Source of the DNA: Chitinophaga arvensicola
GTDB taxonomy: Bacteria > Bacteroidota > Bacteroidia > Chitinophagales > Chitinophagaceae
Direction: 5' to 3'
NCBI RefSeq assembly: GCF_900110835.1
Contig: NZ_FOJG01000002.1
Coordinates: 1 to 64,000 of the forward strand
DNA length: 64,000 bases
The position numbers and the translations under genes were made by a program. The notes under the pieces are model-generated. The model did not search any database and was not told the origin of the DNA. It worked only from the letters and a program-made list of their open reading frames with translations. Each line of letters begins with the position of its first letter. The first letter of the stretch is position 1. This document shows, piece after piece, positions 47,501-56,126 of the stretch.

Positions 47501-47678
47501 CATCGGTTTGTGCATTGCGGTTGCTGCCTTTGATCCTGACGGTGACGCCGGGCAGTGGATTACCATCGTCGGCCAGCACCAGGCCGGTAATGGGTTTTTG
47601 ATCCTGTGCATAGGAAATGTCGGGCAACAATAGCAGTACCAGCGATAGTATCGCGAGTAGCCGTAGCGGTTTTCTCAT
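44583..47678 (-). CDS. SusC/RagA-family TonB-dependent outer-membrane transporter (pair 1)
   Basis: This 1,031-residue protein has a signal peptide ending ISYAQD. A carboxypeptidase-D-like domain (ITGLVLADDGNPLPGVTVRIKG) lies at residues 29-100. The plug (SVQDIKSAELLKNKDPNLVNSL, GLNITNSGG, PLFIIDGMPM, IESISVLKGPAAAALYG) is followed by a 22-strand-type barrel ending in Phe (GLNLKF). With its SusD partner it imports oligosaccharides using TonB energy. There is no FecR-interacting secretin/STN domain at the N-terminus, so an ECF/anti-sigma control route is not expected. A four-copy tandem repeat lies 207 bp upstream. Confidence 0.96.
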   Translation of the reverse strand: MRKPLRLLAILSLVLLLLPDISYAQDQKPITGLVLADDGNPLPGVTVRIKGSNRNAQTDATGHYRILVSPGDVLEFSFIGYESRSIPTGNSPNIDVKMLTTSSALEQVIVTGMGIKKEKKALGYSVQDIKSAELLKNKDPNLVNSLNGKIAGLNITNSGGAPGASASIIIRGGTSLEGNNQPLFIIDGMPMDNSTGQGDNSAFDGSINQSTTYSNRAMDINPEDIESISVLKGPAAAALYGLRAAAGAIVITTKKGTAGSVTGSVSSRYITNWVNRLPKQQGIYKQGSSYNGTFTDQTAMSWGKQFEPGEKIYDNMKDFFQTANAFDNSFTISGGTPNSNFYLSGSNLNQSGVVPSTDYNRTTVRFNGEQKIGIFTFGVNATYARSETQKTLTGIGLWASGGSGYMESIVAWPRNDDMKVWLNPDGTKHRLLPNIPLDTDVDNPYWIINRNPQSDKTTRFIGSAYANIKITSWFDATYRLGIDNYYTQLRNLISPGSSVKEGWQNGMLSETDRNYNYVNSNLMLNFHKTIHKDWDASLLLGTTTEDTYTKSNSARAENFTIPTFISINNAAKENQYISQGISRRRLAGFYGDLRLSYKNIVFLSATGRNDIASTLPPENQSFFYPSVSGSLVFTELIPKNNILSFGKLRASWAQVGKDAPTYQTNTYLFGPELTIGGGFRNYWSRGNDHLKPETTTSTEFGTEMRFLNGRLGFDFTWYKTISRDQILTPRVSNATGYILSSVNTGTIENKGMEFTITATPIKKKDFSWDIMLNASHNKGIVKSLPGTLPILYVTDVHLAVGQAASFDGGVFMGISGSVWQKDENGNLLLDWNTGYPITSNSLTTYIGNREPDFLGGLNNSFSYKRFNFSFLWDFRSGGDVFNGTDYLLTSYGLSQRTADRNTEITFTGVAKNPATAKFEPVTKTVSASEKYYRDVYVKNAPFFLEKVNWMRLRSVSLSWSLPRPWFNSARWLKDATITATGTNLLLFTNYSGMDPETSSAGAGVLGSGSSGIDYCGVPATAGFAIGLNLKF

Positions 47679-48274
47679 GTTCGGGTTTTTTATTTTTTGG
47701 TTGAAATAATTAAGCGCGCGTTTAGATTACAGGTTTTGATTCACGATGTTGGTTGAATGAATAATACGGGTAACAGGTGCTAAGATAAGGGTGAAAAGTA
47801 TTTGATGGTGATAGGAAATTAACTTTTTTGGAGGGTGGGGCAGAAATAGGATGAGAGAAATGTATACACTGTTTAGACACTTATGGAGTGCTAATTGAAT
47901 GCTAATGGAGTGCTAGTGTAATGCTAGGTTCACTTGCCTATAACATATACATAAGCCAGGGTTGAGTCGTGGATAATCCGTATCTATTAATTACAGGTTA
48001 TCTATGGGGGAAAAGTATCTGATACGGGTATGGTAACTGACTAAAGTTATCAGTATATGAAAGGTACAGATAATCCGGAATACTAGCTTCCCACAAACCG
48101 GACTTTAACGCCGGTGAACAATTTTACATCGCCCCCATTCGCACCTGACCCTTTTTTTCTCCCAAATTTTCCCAAAACAACTTATCTTCCCGCTCAATAA
48201 ACAACCAGAATACGCATACGAGCCGGTTCTAGTACAATAAATTTACCAGATCGATTGCCCTTTAGTGTTCCACC
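47679..48274. other. Divergent regulatory region between susC and the SARP-like regulator gene
   Basis: These 596 nt contain no plausible gene. They hold the four-copy 11-bp tandem repeat at 47885-47928. A cluster of smaller repeats covers about 47971-48075: GATAATCCG occurs twice, CCGTATC at 47978-47984 faces GATACGG at 48021-48027, and GTATCTGATAC at 48015-48025 is a short palindrome. The start of the regulator lies 346 bp from the tandem array. I could not assign a TAnnTTTG promoter with confidence for either gene; the best candidate for susC is TATTTCTG on the minus strand at 47841-47848, which has one mismatch. Confidence 0.6.
47885..47928 (-). repeat. Four tandem 11-bp repeats upstream of susC (pair 1), candidate activator site
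   Basis: On the plus strand, four units of exactly 11 bp follow one another: GGAGTGCTAAT, TGAATGCTAAT, GGAGTGCTAGT, GTAATGCTAGG. The conserved part is a heptamer. Read in the direction of susC it is CCTAGCA, ACTAGCA, ATTAGCA, ATTAGCA from distal to proximal, with 4-nt spacers. One repeat per helical turn places all copies on one DNA face. SARP activators are known to bind heptamer direct repeats with this period. The array is 207 bp from the susC start codon. Confidence 0.75.
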
Positions 48275-50827
48275 ATGAATATGTGCGCCTATAAAGCCCT
48301 GTTATTTTTAGGGGTGTTACTCGCAGGTTTTAGCTCACCTGTAAAATCACAAGGTTTAGTTTTCTCTTCCTACGACCAGGTACAGGAGAAAAGAACCTCT
48401 TTGGTATTGAATAATAACGAACCGCTTTGCCTGGATGGAAATTTCGGGCTGTCATTCGATTTTACCTTTTTCCCGGACCGGAGCGTGTATTACGGCTACC
48501 TGGTGCGGTTTATCAATAATCATAACCAGAATATTGACCTGATTTATAATCACCGCGACCGGAAATTCAGCGTCATTGTGGGAGATGTATATGCCCAGCT
48601 TGACTTTCAGCTGGATAGTACCGATTTGTTTCACCACTGGAATACCTGTGCCCTGAATTATGACCAGCAGATGCTGGGGTTAAGTATTAACGGGAAAGAT
48701 TGTGGCAGCAAAAAGATTGTGTTGAAAGACCAGTGCTTCCGGATCTTTTTCGGGGCCTCTCAGCTGCATAACTTCAAAACCAGCGATGTGCCCCCCATGC
48801 AGGTAAAAGGGATCGCCTTATATAAAGATAAGAAGATGGAGGGTTTCTGGCCGCTGAATGAAGTGGCCGGGGAAAATGCGATGGACAGCATCCGTCACCG
48901 GGTAGCCACCGTGAGTAACCCGGTTTGGGCCACGCCATTGCATCAGCAATGGCAGCTGCTGCAAACACTCACCGTGAAGGGCAATGGGAGCTATGCCTTT
49001 GACCCGCTGGAGGAAGAAGTATATATGGCGGGGGCCGACAGCATCCATCATTTCCTGCTGCGCGACAGGTCGCTGAGGGCGGAAGCCTTAAGCCGGCCGG
49101 TGTATTTGTCACCCGGTTTTCAGTCGGTGTATAACCCGGTCGACCGTACGTTATACAGTGTACATATCGACCAGAAAGAGCTGGCCGCCTGGCAGCGTGG
49201 TAGCCACAGCTGGGATATGCCGTTCGACTCCGTCGATATTACACAGTTTTGGCAGACGAATAAGTTTATCCGTAACAGTGAGAATGCCTTGTATGTGCTG
49301 GGAGGGTATGGTCAGTTGAAATATAAGAACCTGGTACAGCGGTTTTCTTTCGGCACCCGGAAGTGGGAAGCGGTGCAGGTACAACAGAATGATTACAAAC
49401 CAAGATACCTGTCGGCCCTGGGTACTACACCAGGCGGGGATACCGCCTACCTGCTGGGTGGGTACGGCAGCGATAACGGGGAGCAGATGCTCAACCCACG
49501 GTATTATTATGACCTGTTGCAGTTCGATGTAAAGAATAACTCTATAAAGAAACTCTACAGTTTACCAGAGCCGGCAGAGCCTTTTGTATTTGCCTCCAGT
49601 ATGGTGATCGATAGTTCCGACCATAGTTATTATGCACTCACTTTTCCGAACGACCGGTTCCGGTCGCGTTTACAGCTGATCAAAGGATCGTTGTCGAACC
49701 CGGAGTTCCAGCTGGCGGGAGATACCATTCCGTATGCTTTTCTGGATAACCGCTCTGCGGCTGATCTCTACTATTGTGCCCGCAGCCACCAGCTGCTGGC
49801 GATTACCCAGATCGTGGACCGCGACAAGGGCACGGAGATCCGTATCTATACACTGGCATTTCCACCAGGACAGCTCTCGCTGTCGGCGGGAGGTAATACG
49901 GCCGGAGCAAATATCCCCTGGTGGGTATGGCTCCTGGGAGCGATCATTATTATAGTACCTGTTATCTATTATTTATATAGACGTCCGGCTAAGCAGCCGC
50001 CGGTGGTGGCAGTAGTGGCGCCACCCGTACCTGCGCAAGTAGAAGACGTGCCGGAGAAAGCACCGACAAAGGAGCCGGAAACGCCTTTGAAGGAAGAAGT
50101 GATGCCGGACCGCGCCTCGCTGCTGCTGTTCGGTGAGTTCCAGGTGCTGGATAAAGATAAGAACGCTTTAACCCACCTGTTTTCACCCCTGTTAAAGGAA
50201 ATGCTCCTCCTGATTGTGATTCATACGGCCTGGTCGGGCAAGGGCATCTCTTCGGAAAAACTCTATGAGATCCTCTGGCATGACAAGTCGGAACGCGATG
50301 CCCGGAACAACCGCTCTGTTAACATGGTAAAGCTGAAAGCGATACTTGAAAAGTTGGGCAGTGGGATAATTCTCCGGGAGGAAGGCCGCTGGAAGATGAC
50401 CTATGATCCGTCGCTTCTCTGGGTAGACCTGGCCGAGTTCAGCACCCTGGTAAAAAATGGTACACCGGGAATGCAACGGGTACTCGCTTTATTAAAAATA
50501 GTCAAAGAAGGTACCTTTTTGTTCCGTACCGATTATTCCTGGCTCGAAGATATCAAGTCTGATATCTCTTCCAAAGCACTCGATGTGTTGCTTATGGAAA
50601 TGAACGGATTACCGCCCACCACATCTCCCGAAATATTTATCGAGATCGCCAATGCCATTTTCATTTTTGACCCGATCCATGAAGAAGCACTCCGTACAAA
50701 ATGTAAATACCTGATTCAACAGGGCAGACCCTCCATTGCCAAATCTGTTTATGAAAAATTCAGTAAAGACTATCGCCACATGTACGGTGAAACCTTCCAT
50801 ATAAACTTCCAGGAAATTATCGCCTGA
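48275..50827 (+). CDS. Membrane-spanning SARP-type regulator with periplasmic LamG/Kelch-like sensor
   Basis: This 850-residue protein has an N-terminal signal peptide (to about residue 25, SPVKSQG). A LamG/concanavalin-like region follows at about 28-200, with the strand pattern GNFGLSFDFTFFPD and HWNTCALNYDQQMLGLSING. A Kelch-like propeller at about 225-530 has YVLGGYGQLKYKN and AYLLGGYGSDNG. One transmembrane helix spans residues 549-567 (WWVWLLGAIIIIVPVIYYLY), with RR after it, and a Pro-rich linker leads to residue 610. The cytoplasmic part begins with a winged helix at about 614-715 (LLLFGEFQVLD, ISSEKLYEILWHD, NRSVNMVKLKAILEKL). A BTAD-like helical domain ends it, with FDPIHEEALRTKCKYLIQQG followed by RPSIAKSVYEKF. 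This is the SARP layout attached to a transmembrane sensor. It lies between two susC genes that both carry tandem repeats upstream, so I infer that it activates them. Confidence 0.8.
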   Translation: MNMCAYKALLFLGVLLAGFSSPVKSQGLVFSSYDQVQEKRTSLVLNNNEPLCLDGNFGLSFDFTFFPDRSVYYGYLVRFINNHNQNIDLIYNHRDRKFSVIVGDVYAQLDFQLDSTDLFHHWNTCALNYDQQMLGLSINGKDCGSKKIVLKDQCFRIFFGASQLHNFKTSDVPPMQVKGIALYKDKKMEGFWPLNEVAGENAMDSIRHRVATVSNPVWATPLHQQWQLLQTLTVKGNGSYAFDPLEEEVYMAGADSIHHFLLRDRSLRAEALSRPVYLSPGFQSVYNPVDRTLYSVHIDQKELAAWQRGSHSWDMPFDSVDITQFWQTNKFIRNSENALYVLGGYGQLKYKNLVQRFSFGTRKWEAVQVQQNDYKPRYLSALGTTPGGDTAYLLGGYGSDNGEQMLNPRYYYDLLQFDVKNNSIKKLYSLPEPAEPFVFASSMVIDSSDHSYYALTFPNDRFRSRLQLIKGSLSNPEFQLAGDTIPYAFLDNRSAADLYYCARSHQLLAITQIVDRDKGTEIRIYTLAFPPGQLSLSAGGNTAGANIPWWVWLLGAIIIIVPVIYYLYRRPAKQPPVVAVVAPPVPAQVEDVPEKAPTKEPETPLKEEVMPDRASLLLFGEFQVLDKDKNALTHLFSPLLKEMLLLIVIHTAWSGKGISSEKLYEILWHDKSERDARNNRSVNMVKLKAILEKLGSGIILREEGRWKMTYDPSLLWVDLAEFSTLVKNGTPGMQRVLALLKIVKEGTFLFRTDYSWLEDIKSDISSKALDVLLMEMNGLPPTTSPEIFIEIANAIFIFDPIHEEALRTKCKYLIQQGRPSIAKSVYEKFSKDYRHMYGETFHINFQEIIA

Positions 50828-50850
50828 CCCTTTTTTTAAAAAAAAATGAG

Positions 50851-50893
50851 GATTAATACGGCATTAATGCGTTCGTTAATGGATTCATTAGCG
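50851..50893 (+). repeat. Four tandem 11-12-bp repeats upstream of susC (pair 2), candidate activator site
   Basis: Heptamers ATTAATA (50852), ATTAATG (50863), GTTAATG (50875) and ATTAGCG (50887) start 11, 12 and 12 bp apart, in the direction of the susC gene. A weaker ATTGATT follows at 50902. The proximal copy differs by one base from the ATTAGCA of the other array. The array starts 24 nt after the regulator's stop and ends 183 bp before the susC start codon. A T7/A9 run at 50831-50846 lies between the stop and the array. Confidence 0.65.
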
Positions 50894-51075
50894 TGTAGCG
50901 CATTGATTTGCAGTATAATTTATCAATCAAGCTTTTTTTTCAGTAAACACGTTATGTTATTAGATTCCACGAACCTGAAAGTTCCCTTTCCTACATGTAC
51001 TATCAGCATAATTCCGTTCTACTGAAATTAATTCCACGGGTCTGTATATTTTAAACCATTAATTATCAATCAATT

Positions 51076-54000
51076 ATGAGATTCTGCTTGCCAGTCTTGC
51101 TCTTGCTCTGTTTTTCACAGGCAATGGCTCAGCGAACCCTTATCAGGGGGAAAGCCACGGATGAAAAAAACAATCCGCTACCTGGGGTCAGCATCATGGT
51201 AAAAGACACCCGCAACGGGGTAGCTACCAGCGATGACGGTACCTTTTCCATTTATGTAGGCGCTCCGAAAGGGATTATCCTCCGGGCCACCATGACAGGT
51301 TATGAAACAAAAGAAATTACCATCAACGGGCAAACATCGGTACAGTTTTCCCTGAGTCCTTCTGCCATTAATTTAAAGAACGTAGTGGTGGCAGGCGCCC
51401 TGGGTCTTAACAGGCAGGCCAAATCTGTAGGCTATGCCACCCAGGCGGTAAATCCGGAAAACCTCACGGAGGCCAGAGACCTCAACATCGTGAATGGTCT
51501 CGCCGGAAAAGTGGCCGGTTTACAGGTCACGAGTACGGGGCAGCCGGGATCTTCCAGCCGCCTCATTCTGCGTGGTGAAAACTCCATGACCCAGAATAAC
51601 CAGCCTTTATGGGTGGTAGACGGGGTGCCCATCAACAACGATATGGGCGATGGCAGGGATAACCTCGACTTTGGTAACGGTGCGGCCGATCTGAACCCGG
51701 ACGATATCGAATCCATCCAGGTACTGCAAGGTCCGAATGCCGCCGCCTTGTATGGTTCCCGTGCAGCCAACGGCGCTATCCTCGTAGTCACTAAAAAAGG
51801 AAAGATCAACGACAGCAACCTCGGTATCGCTGTTAACCAGAACACGGTAGTAAATTCCATTGCCGAGTTCCCCGCCTATCAGAATGTATACGGCGAAGGT
51901 GGTAACGGCTACCTGGTGGGCAATGGTAACAACATCGTTCCCGGTACCGGCGCCGTGCGTATGGGTCTTAATGGCTCTACCTGGGGGATGCCTATGCTGG
52001 GCCAGCCTTATAACGATTTCTCCGGTAAACCGATTGCCGGCGGATACTCCCCGCAACCAGGCAACATCACTTCGTTCTACAAACCAAGCATCACTAACGC
52101 CTCCAATATCTCTATCGCAAAGGCGGATGCTATCTCCAGTTTCCGGTTGTCATATACCTTTACCAACAGCGATGACGTACTGAAAAATCAGAACCTCATC
52201 AAAAAACATAACGTGGCCCTGAACGCCAGCCGCAAACTCGGCACCTTCCTGAACATCGATACCAGGGTGATGTATACCAATCAGGGTACAAAGAACCGTA
52301 CCTATCGTAACCTGGACGCTTCCAGCCCGATGGCCGCTTATGTGTACATGCCCCGCAGTATCAACGTAAATGCACTCGATCCATGGACAGACGCTTTCGG
52401 TAACTCCGCCTCTTTCGGCGCCGTAGGCAGCGTGGAAAATCCATTGTGGATGCTCTATGAAAATGAAAACGAAGACAAATCACAGCGCTTACTGGCAGGT
52501 ATAACGGCTACGGCTCAACTCTCCAAAAAGCTCAGCTTCCGTTTACAGGCATCTTCCGATGTTAAAATGGCAACATTCTACCAGTACAAAGAACTGGGTG
52601 GATTAAGAAACCCGAACGGCTCCTATTCCAACTCTTCACAGAACAACCAGATGTGGAATTACCAGGGTATGTTCATGTACAATAACAGGGTGAGCAAAGC
52701 CATTAACATCACTGCTAACCTCGGTGCGGAATACGTAACCACGAATAACCTGAACCGCGGCGCCAGTATTTCTTCCCTGCTCGTGCATGATATGCCCAGC
52801 ATCCAGAACAGCACCGCATTCCCTTTCGCTACGGAATCCCTTGCGCGTACTAATGTGCAATCGATTTACGGAAATGCCAGGATCGAGTACCGCGACTTCC
52901 TTTTCCTGGAAATCACGGGTCGTAACGACTGGTCATCTACGCTGCCTTCAGCGAACTATTCCTTCTTTTACCCTTCTGTAAGCGGTAGCTTTATCTTCTC
53001 CAACTTCCTGCCGGAAACCAGTATCCTGAACTATGGTAAACTGAGAGCATCGGTAGCACAGGTAGGTAATGCTGCACCGGCACAGTCGCTGATCACCACC
53101 TATCCTTATGGTGGCTTGTTCCTCGGCAACCCTTACCTGAACTATGGTAACAACGGCCAGTTGAACAACGGACAGCTGAAACCGGAAAAAACATTGTCGC
53201 GCGAAGCAGGCGTGGAACTGGCCTTCTTTAAAAGCAGGATCCAGTTAACCGCCAACGTATACCAGTCCAATACCACCAACCAGATCATCCGTCCGCAGAT
53301 TCCTACAGAAACAGGTTTCACCACCCGTATTCTCAACGCGGGAGAAATGCGTAACAGGGGCGTGGAAATTTCCATGAACAGCGCCGTGCTGCAGAAAGGA
53401 AAACTGAAATGGAATGTGCTGGCCAACTGGTCTATGAACCGCAACAAGGTGATTTCACTGGTACCAAATATCAATATCCTTTCGCTGGGAACCACCCTGG
53501 GCGCTACGGTGAATGCAAAAGTAGGAGAGCAGTATGGTATGCTCACCGGTAATGCACCTTACAAGGTAAATGATACCCTCATCGTAAGTTCTTCCAATGG
53601 TAGGACCATCGCAGATCCTAACGTGGTACTGGGTAACTTCCACCCCGACTGGATCGGATCTCTCGGATCTACCTTTAAATATGGTCAGTTTGATCTGTCT
53701 GTATTATTCACGGTGAAAATGGGCGGCATAATTTATTCTGCTTCCTATGGCCGCGCGAACTTCGCCGGTAACACTATTGCCAGCTTAGGCGGCAGGGATG
53801 AGTTCCTGTTGAGTAACGTGATCCTCGGAGAAAACGACCAGGAAAGAATGGGTATTGGTCAGCCTAACAGTAAAGGCAATACCGTTTATAACGATAAAGA
53901 CCGTCCTAAAGGTATGCGCTACCCGGATGCCTACTTCCCGCTCACCGACAGCAAAGGCGTTACCCTGCTCGATAAAAACGGCAGAATGATGGTAGGTAAG

Positions 54001-54324
54001 AAAAGTGATATCTGGATGAACCCAACTACCTACAATTCAGACATGGTATTAAACAACACACCTGCTATCACTTACGACGCATCCAACATAAAACTGAGTG
54101 AACTGATCTTCGGATACACCCTGCCTACGCGTATTCTGAAACCCACACCGGTGAAAACCGCCCGCCTGGCTTTTGTAGGCCGGAACCTGTGGACCCTTTT
54201 CAAAAATACTCCGCAAGGTATCGATCCGGAAGCAGCTAACACCACCGGTAATGCCCAGGGTATTGAATCCGGCGGATCGTTCCCTTACTCTATTTATGGA
54301 TTTGACCTGAAAGTAACTTTTTAA
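51076..54324 (+). CDS. SusC/RagA-family TonB-dependent outer-membrane transporter (pair 2)
   Basis: This 1,082-residue protein has a signal peptide ending QAMAQR. A carboxypeptidase-D-like domain follows (IRGKATDEKNNPLPGVSIMV), then a plug with NLTEARDLNIVNGLAGKVAGL, PLWVVDGVPINND, IESIQVLQGPNAAALYGSRA. The beta barrel ends YGFDLKVTF, with the C-terminal Phe expected for Bam insertion. It has no N-terminal STN domain. It is only distantly similar to the SusC at 44583-47678, so the two pairs probably handle different glycans or parts of one. It leads a susC-susD-GH99-like transcript running to at least 57236. Confidence 0.96.
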   Translation: MRFCLPVLLLLCFSQAMAQRTLIRGKATDEKNNPLPGVSIMVKDTRNGVATSDDGTFSIYVGAPKGIILRATMTGYETKEITINGQTSVQFSLSPSAINLKNVVVAGALGLNRQAKSVGYATQAVNPENLTEARDLNIVNGLAGKVAGLQVTSTGQPGSSSRLILRGENSMTQNNQPLWVVDGVPINNDMGDGRDNLDFGNGAADLNPDDIESIQVLQGPNAAALYGSRAANGAILVVTKKGKINDSNLGIAVNQNTVVNSIAEFPAYQNVYGEGGNGYLVGNGNNIVPGTGAVRMGLNGSTWGMPMLGQPYNDFSGKPIAGGYSPQPGNITSFYKPSITNASNISIAKADAISSFRLSYTFTNSDDVLKNQNLIKKHNVALNASRKLGTFLNIDTRVMYTNQGTKNRTYRNLDASSPMAAYVYMPRSINVNALDPWTDAFGNSASFGAVGSVENPLWMLYENENEDKSQRLLAGITATAQLSKKLSFRLQASSDVKMATFYQYKELGGLRNPNGSYSNSSQNNQMWNYQGMFMYNNRVSKAINITANLGAEYVTTNNLNRGASISSLLVHDMPSIQNSTAFPFATESLARTNVQSIYGNARIEYRDFLFLEITGRNDWSSTLPSANYSFFYPSVSGSFIFSNFLPETSILNYGKLRASVAQVGNAAPAQSLITTYPYGGLFLGNPYLNYGNNGQLNNGQLKPEKTLSREAGVELAFFKSRIQLTANVYQSNTTNQIIRPQIPTETGFTTRILNAGEMRNRGVEISMNSAVLQKGKLKWNVLANWSMNRNKVISLVPNINILSLGTTLGATVNAKVGEQYGMLTGNAPYKVNDTLIVSSSNGRTIADPNVVLGNFHPDWIGSLGSTFKYGQFDLSVLFTVKMGGIIYSASYGRANFAGNTIASLGGRDEFLLSNVILGENDQERMGIGQPNSKGNTVYNDKDRPKGMRYPDAYFPLTDSKGVTLLDKNGRMMVGKKSDIWMNPTTYNSDMVLNNTPAITYDASNIKLSELIFGYTLPTRILKPTPVKTARLAFVGRNLWTLFKNTPQGIDPEAANTTGNAQGIESGGSFPYSIYGFDLKVTF

Positions 54325-56115
54325 ATGCGTATCATGAAAGCAGTATACATATTCTCTCTGATCCTGATCATGTGCTGGGGATGTACAAAAGATTTTGCCA
54401 ATCTTAATTCGGATCCTACACAGTTTACCAATGCCGCACCGGAAGCATCTATCCTGGCGGCAGTAAAAAATCTGAACACCCAACTGGGTAACTATAACAC
54501 CACCAAATACTGGGACCTCGGTCATCTGCTTTGTCAGCAGGCCAACCGTTACGATGTAACTGATGCCGGCTTCTGGCAAACCGCTTATCAGGGCGTACTA
54601 GGAAACCTCAACCAGGTGATAGTAAATTATGGTAAAGATTCCCTGTACAACAACCGCGTACAGGTGGCCCGTATTCTCCAGGCATATACCTATGGTATCA
54701 TGGCAGGAACCTATGGTCCCGTACCGTTATACCAGGCCAACAACCCGGAATACCTCTCTACCATTATGTTTGATAATGAAGATTCGGTATACAGTTTTGT
54801 GATGAGCACCCTGAAGGATGCCGCTTCCAAAATCAATGTTGGCGGCGACAAGCTGAAATACGATGCCGTATACAATGGCAACCTCCAGAACTGGATCAAG
54901 TTTGCCAACACACAGCGGCTGAAGATCGGGCTCCAGATCCAGCGTAATCTGCCGGCCCTGGCTGCTGCCCATATCCGCGACGTAATGGCCAATGAATCCC
55001 TCACCATCAACTCAGAAGCGGAAACCGCTAAAATGAGTTTTGAAAACGTGAATAACAACGAGAACCCGTATTTCGTAAAGTACATCAAATCCAACCAGTA
55101 CTTCCCATACGCACCGAATGCCACTAACCAGGCGCCCAAACTGAGCGAGTTCCTGTTTACCGTATTCCGGTCCTACAAAGACCCGAGACTGATGGTGTAC
55201 TATGATTCTGTGCCCCTGGCCAATCGTATGCAGCTCACAGATACCCTCACCAGCAAAAACGATGATTCGCTGCGTGTAGTAAGTTATCCGATCCCTTACC
55301 TGGGACTGCCAAAAGCAGGTACTAAACTGGCCGCATGGACCAGTCTCGCCGGCCAGCCGGATCCTGTGGGTACTTCCAATATCAATGCTTACTCCAATGC
55401 CAATTCCATTATCCTGCAGGCTAACCGTCCTTTCATTATGCTCTCTTATGCAGAAGCACTTTTCCTGAAAGCAGAGGCGGCGCAAAGCGGCTATGGCGGC
55501 AGCATGGGACCTGACCAATACTACTATGCCGGTATCGATGCCAACTTTGCCTACTGGGGCATCAGCGCTGCTTTACGGGATGAGTATAAAGGGAGAGATG
55601 GTATTAAATGGGGTACCACCGGAAAAGGATTCAATAACTATCTCAGCTTAACCAACGCGAATATCTCCGCTAACGGAAATAATAAAATATGGGTACAGCG
55701 CTGGCTCAATTACTTCCCTGACGGTGGTTTCGACTGCTGGGCGCTGGAACGCAGAACACGCGTATTCCTCCTGCCTCCGCATACCAATCCTGGTGGTAAC
55801 GCTTCTTATTCACCAAATCCTACTTATTCGGATGTACCAGGCAGGGCTTCTTACCCCATGTCTGTAGTGAATCTGAATCCTGCCGGATACCAGAGCGCAT
55901 TGAAAGAAATGGCCGCTAACCGTGGTGATGACTATGATATCTATCAGACGTTGCATTTTGCCATGCCTTACCAGGTGCCGGAATGGGACAAGGCCGACGC
56001 CCGCTACGATAACAGCTTTATCCAGAAATGGTATGGTACCACGATAGAAGATCTCCGCCAGGCAGCTGCAGCAGGTGGCTTCAAGTTCACCGTTAACCAG
56101 ACCTATCATCCATAA
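54325..56115 (+). CDS. SusD/RagB-family outer-membrane lipoprotein (pair 2)
   Basis: This 596-residue protein starts directly after the susC stop (TAA then ATG). The lipoprotein signal ends IMCWGC, with lipidated C20 (C17 if the Met at 54334 is used). It has LNSDPTQFTNAAPEASILAAVKNL, QTAYQGVLGNLNQVIVNYG, RLKIGLQIQRNLP and MLSYAEALFLKAEAAQSGYGG, the SusD-like-2 landmarks. The protein binds glycan at the cell surface and caps the SusC barrel. Confidence 0.94.
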   Translation: MRIMKAVYIFSLILIMCWGCTKDFANLNSDPTQFTNAAPEASILAAVKNLNTQLGNYNTTKYWDLGHLLCQQANRYDVTDAGFWQTAYQGVLGNLNQVIVNYGKDSLYNNRVQVARILQAYTYGIMAGTYGPVPLYQANNPEYLSTIMFDNEDSVYSFVMSTLKDAASKINVGGDKLKYDAVYNGNLQNWIKFANTQRLKIGLQIQRNLPALAAAHIRDVMANESLTINSEAETAKMSFENVNNNENPYFVKYIKSNQYFPYAPNATNQAPKLSEFLFTVFRSYKDPRLMVYYDSVPLANRMQLTDTLTSKNDDSLRVVSYPIPYLGLPKAGTKLAAWTSLAGQPDPVGTSNINAYSNANSIILQANRPFIMLSYAEALFLKAEAAQSGYGGSMGPDQYYYAGIDANFAYWGISAALRDEYKGRDGIKWGTTGKGFNNYLSLTNANISANGNNKIWVQRWLNYFPDGGFDCWALERRTRVFLLPPHTNPGGNASYSPNPTYSDVPGRASYPMSVVNLNPAGYQSALKEMAANRGDDYDIYQTLHFAMPYQVPEWDKADARYDNSFIQKWYGTTIEDLRQAAAAGGFKFTVNQTYHP

Positions 56116-56126
56116 AAATTGTAATC

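Noticed and set aside
47971..48075. Short inverted and direct repeats (GATAATCCG, CCGTATC/GATACGG, GTATCTGATAC) as a second regulator site
   Set aside because: Arms are short and spacing irregular in an AT-rich stretch; noted in the intergenic entry but too weak to call a site.
50831..50846. T7/A9 run after the regulator gene as a terminator
   Set aside because: It has no GC stem; at most a very weak hairpin, so it was not listed as a terminator.
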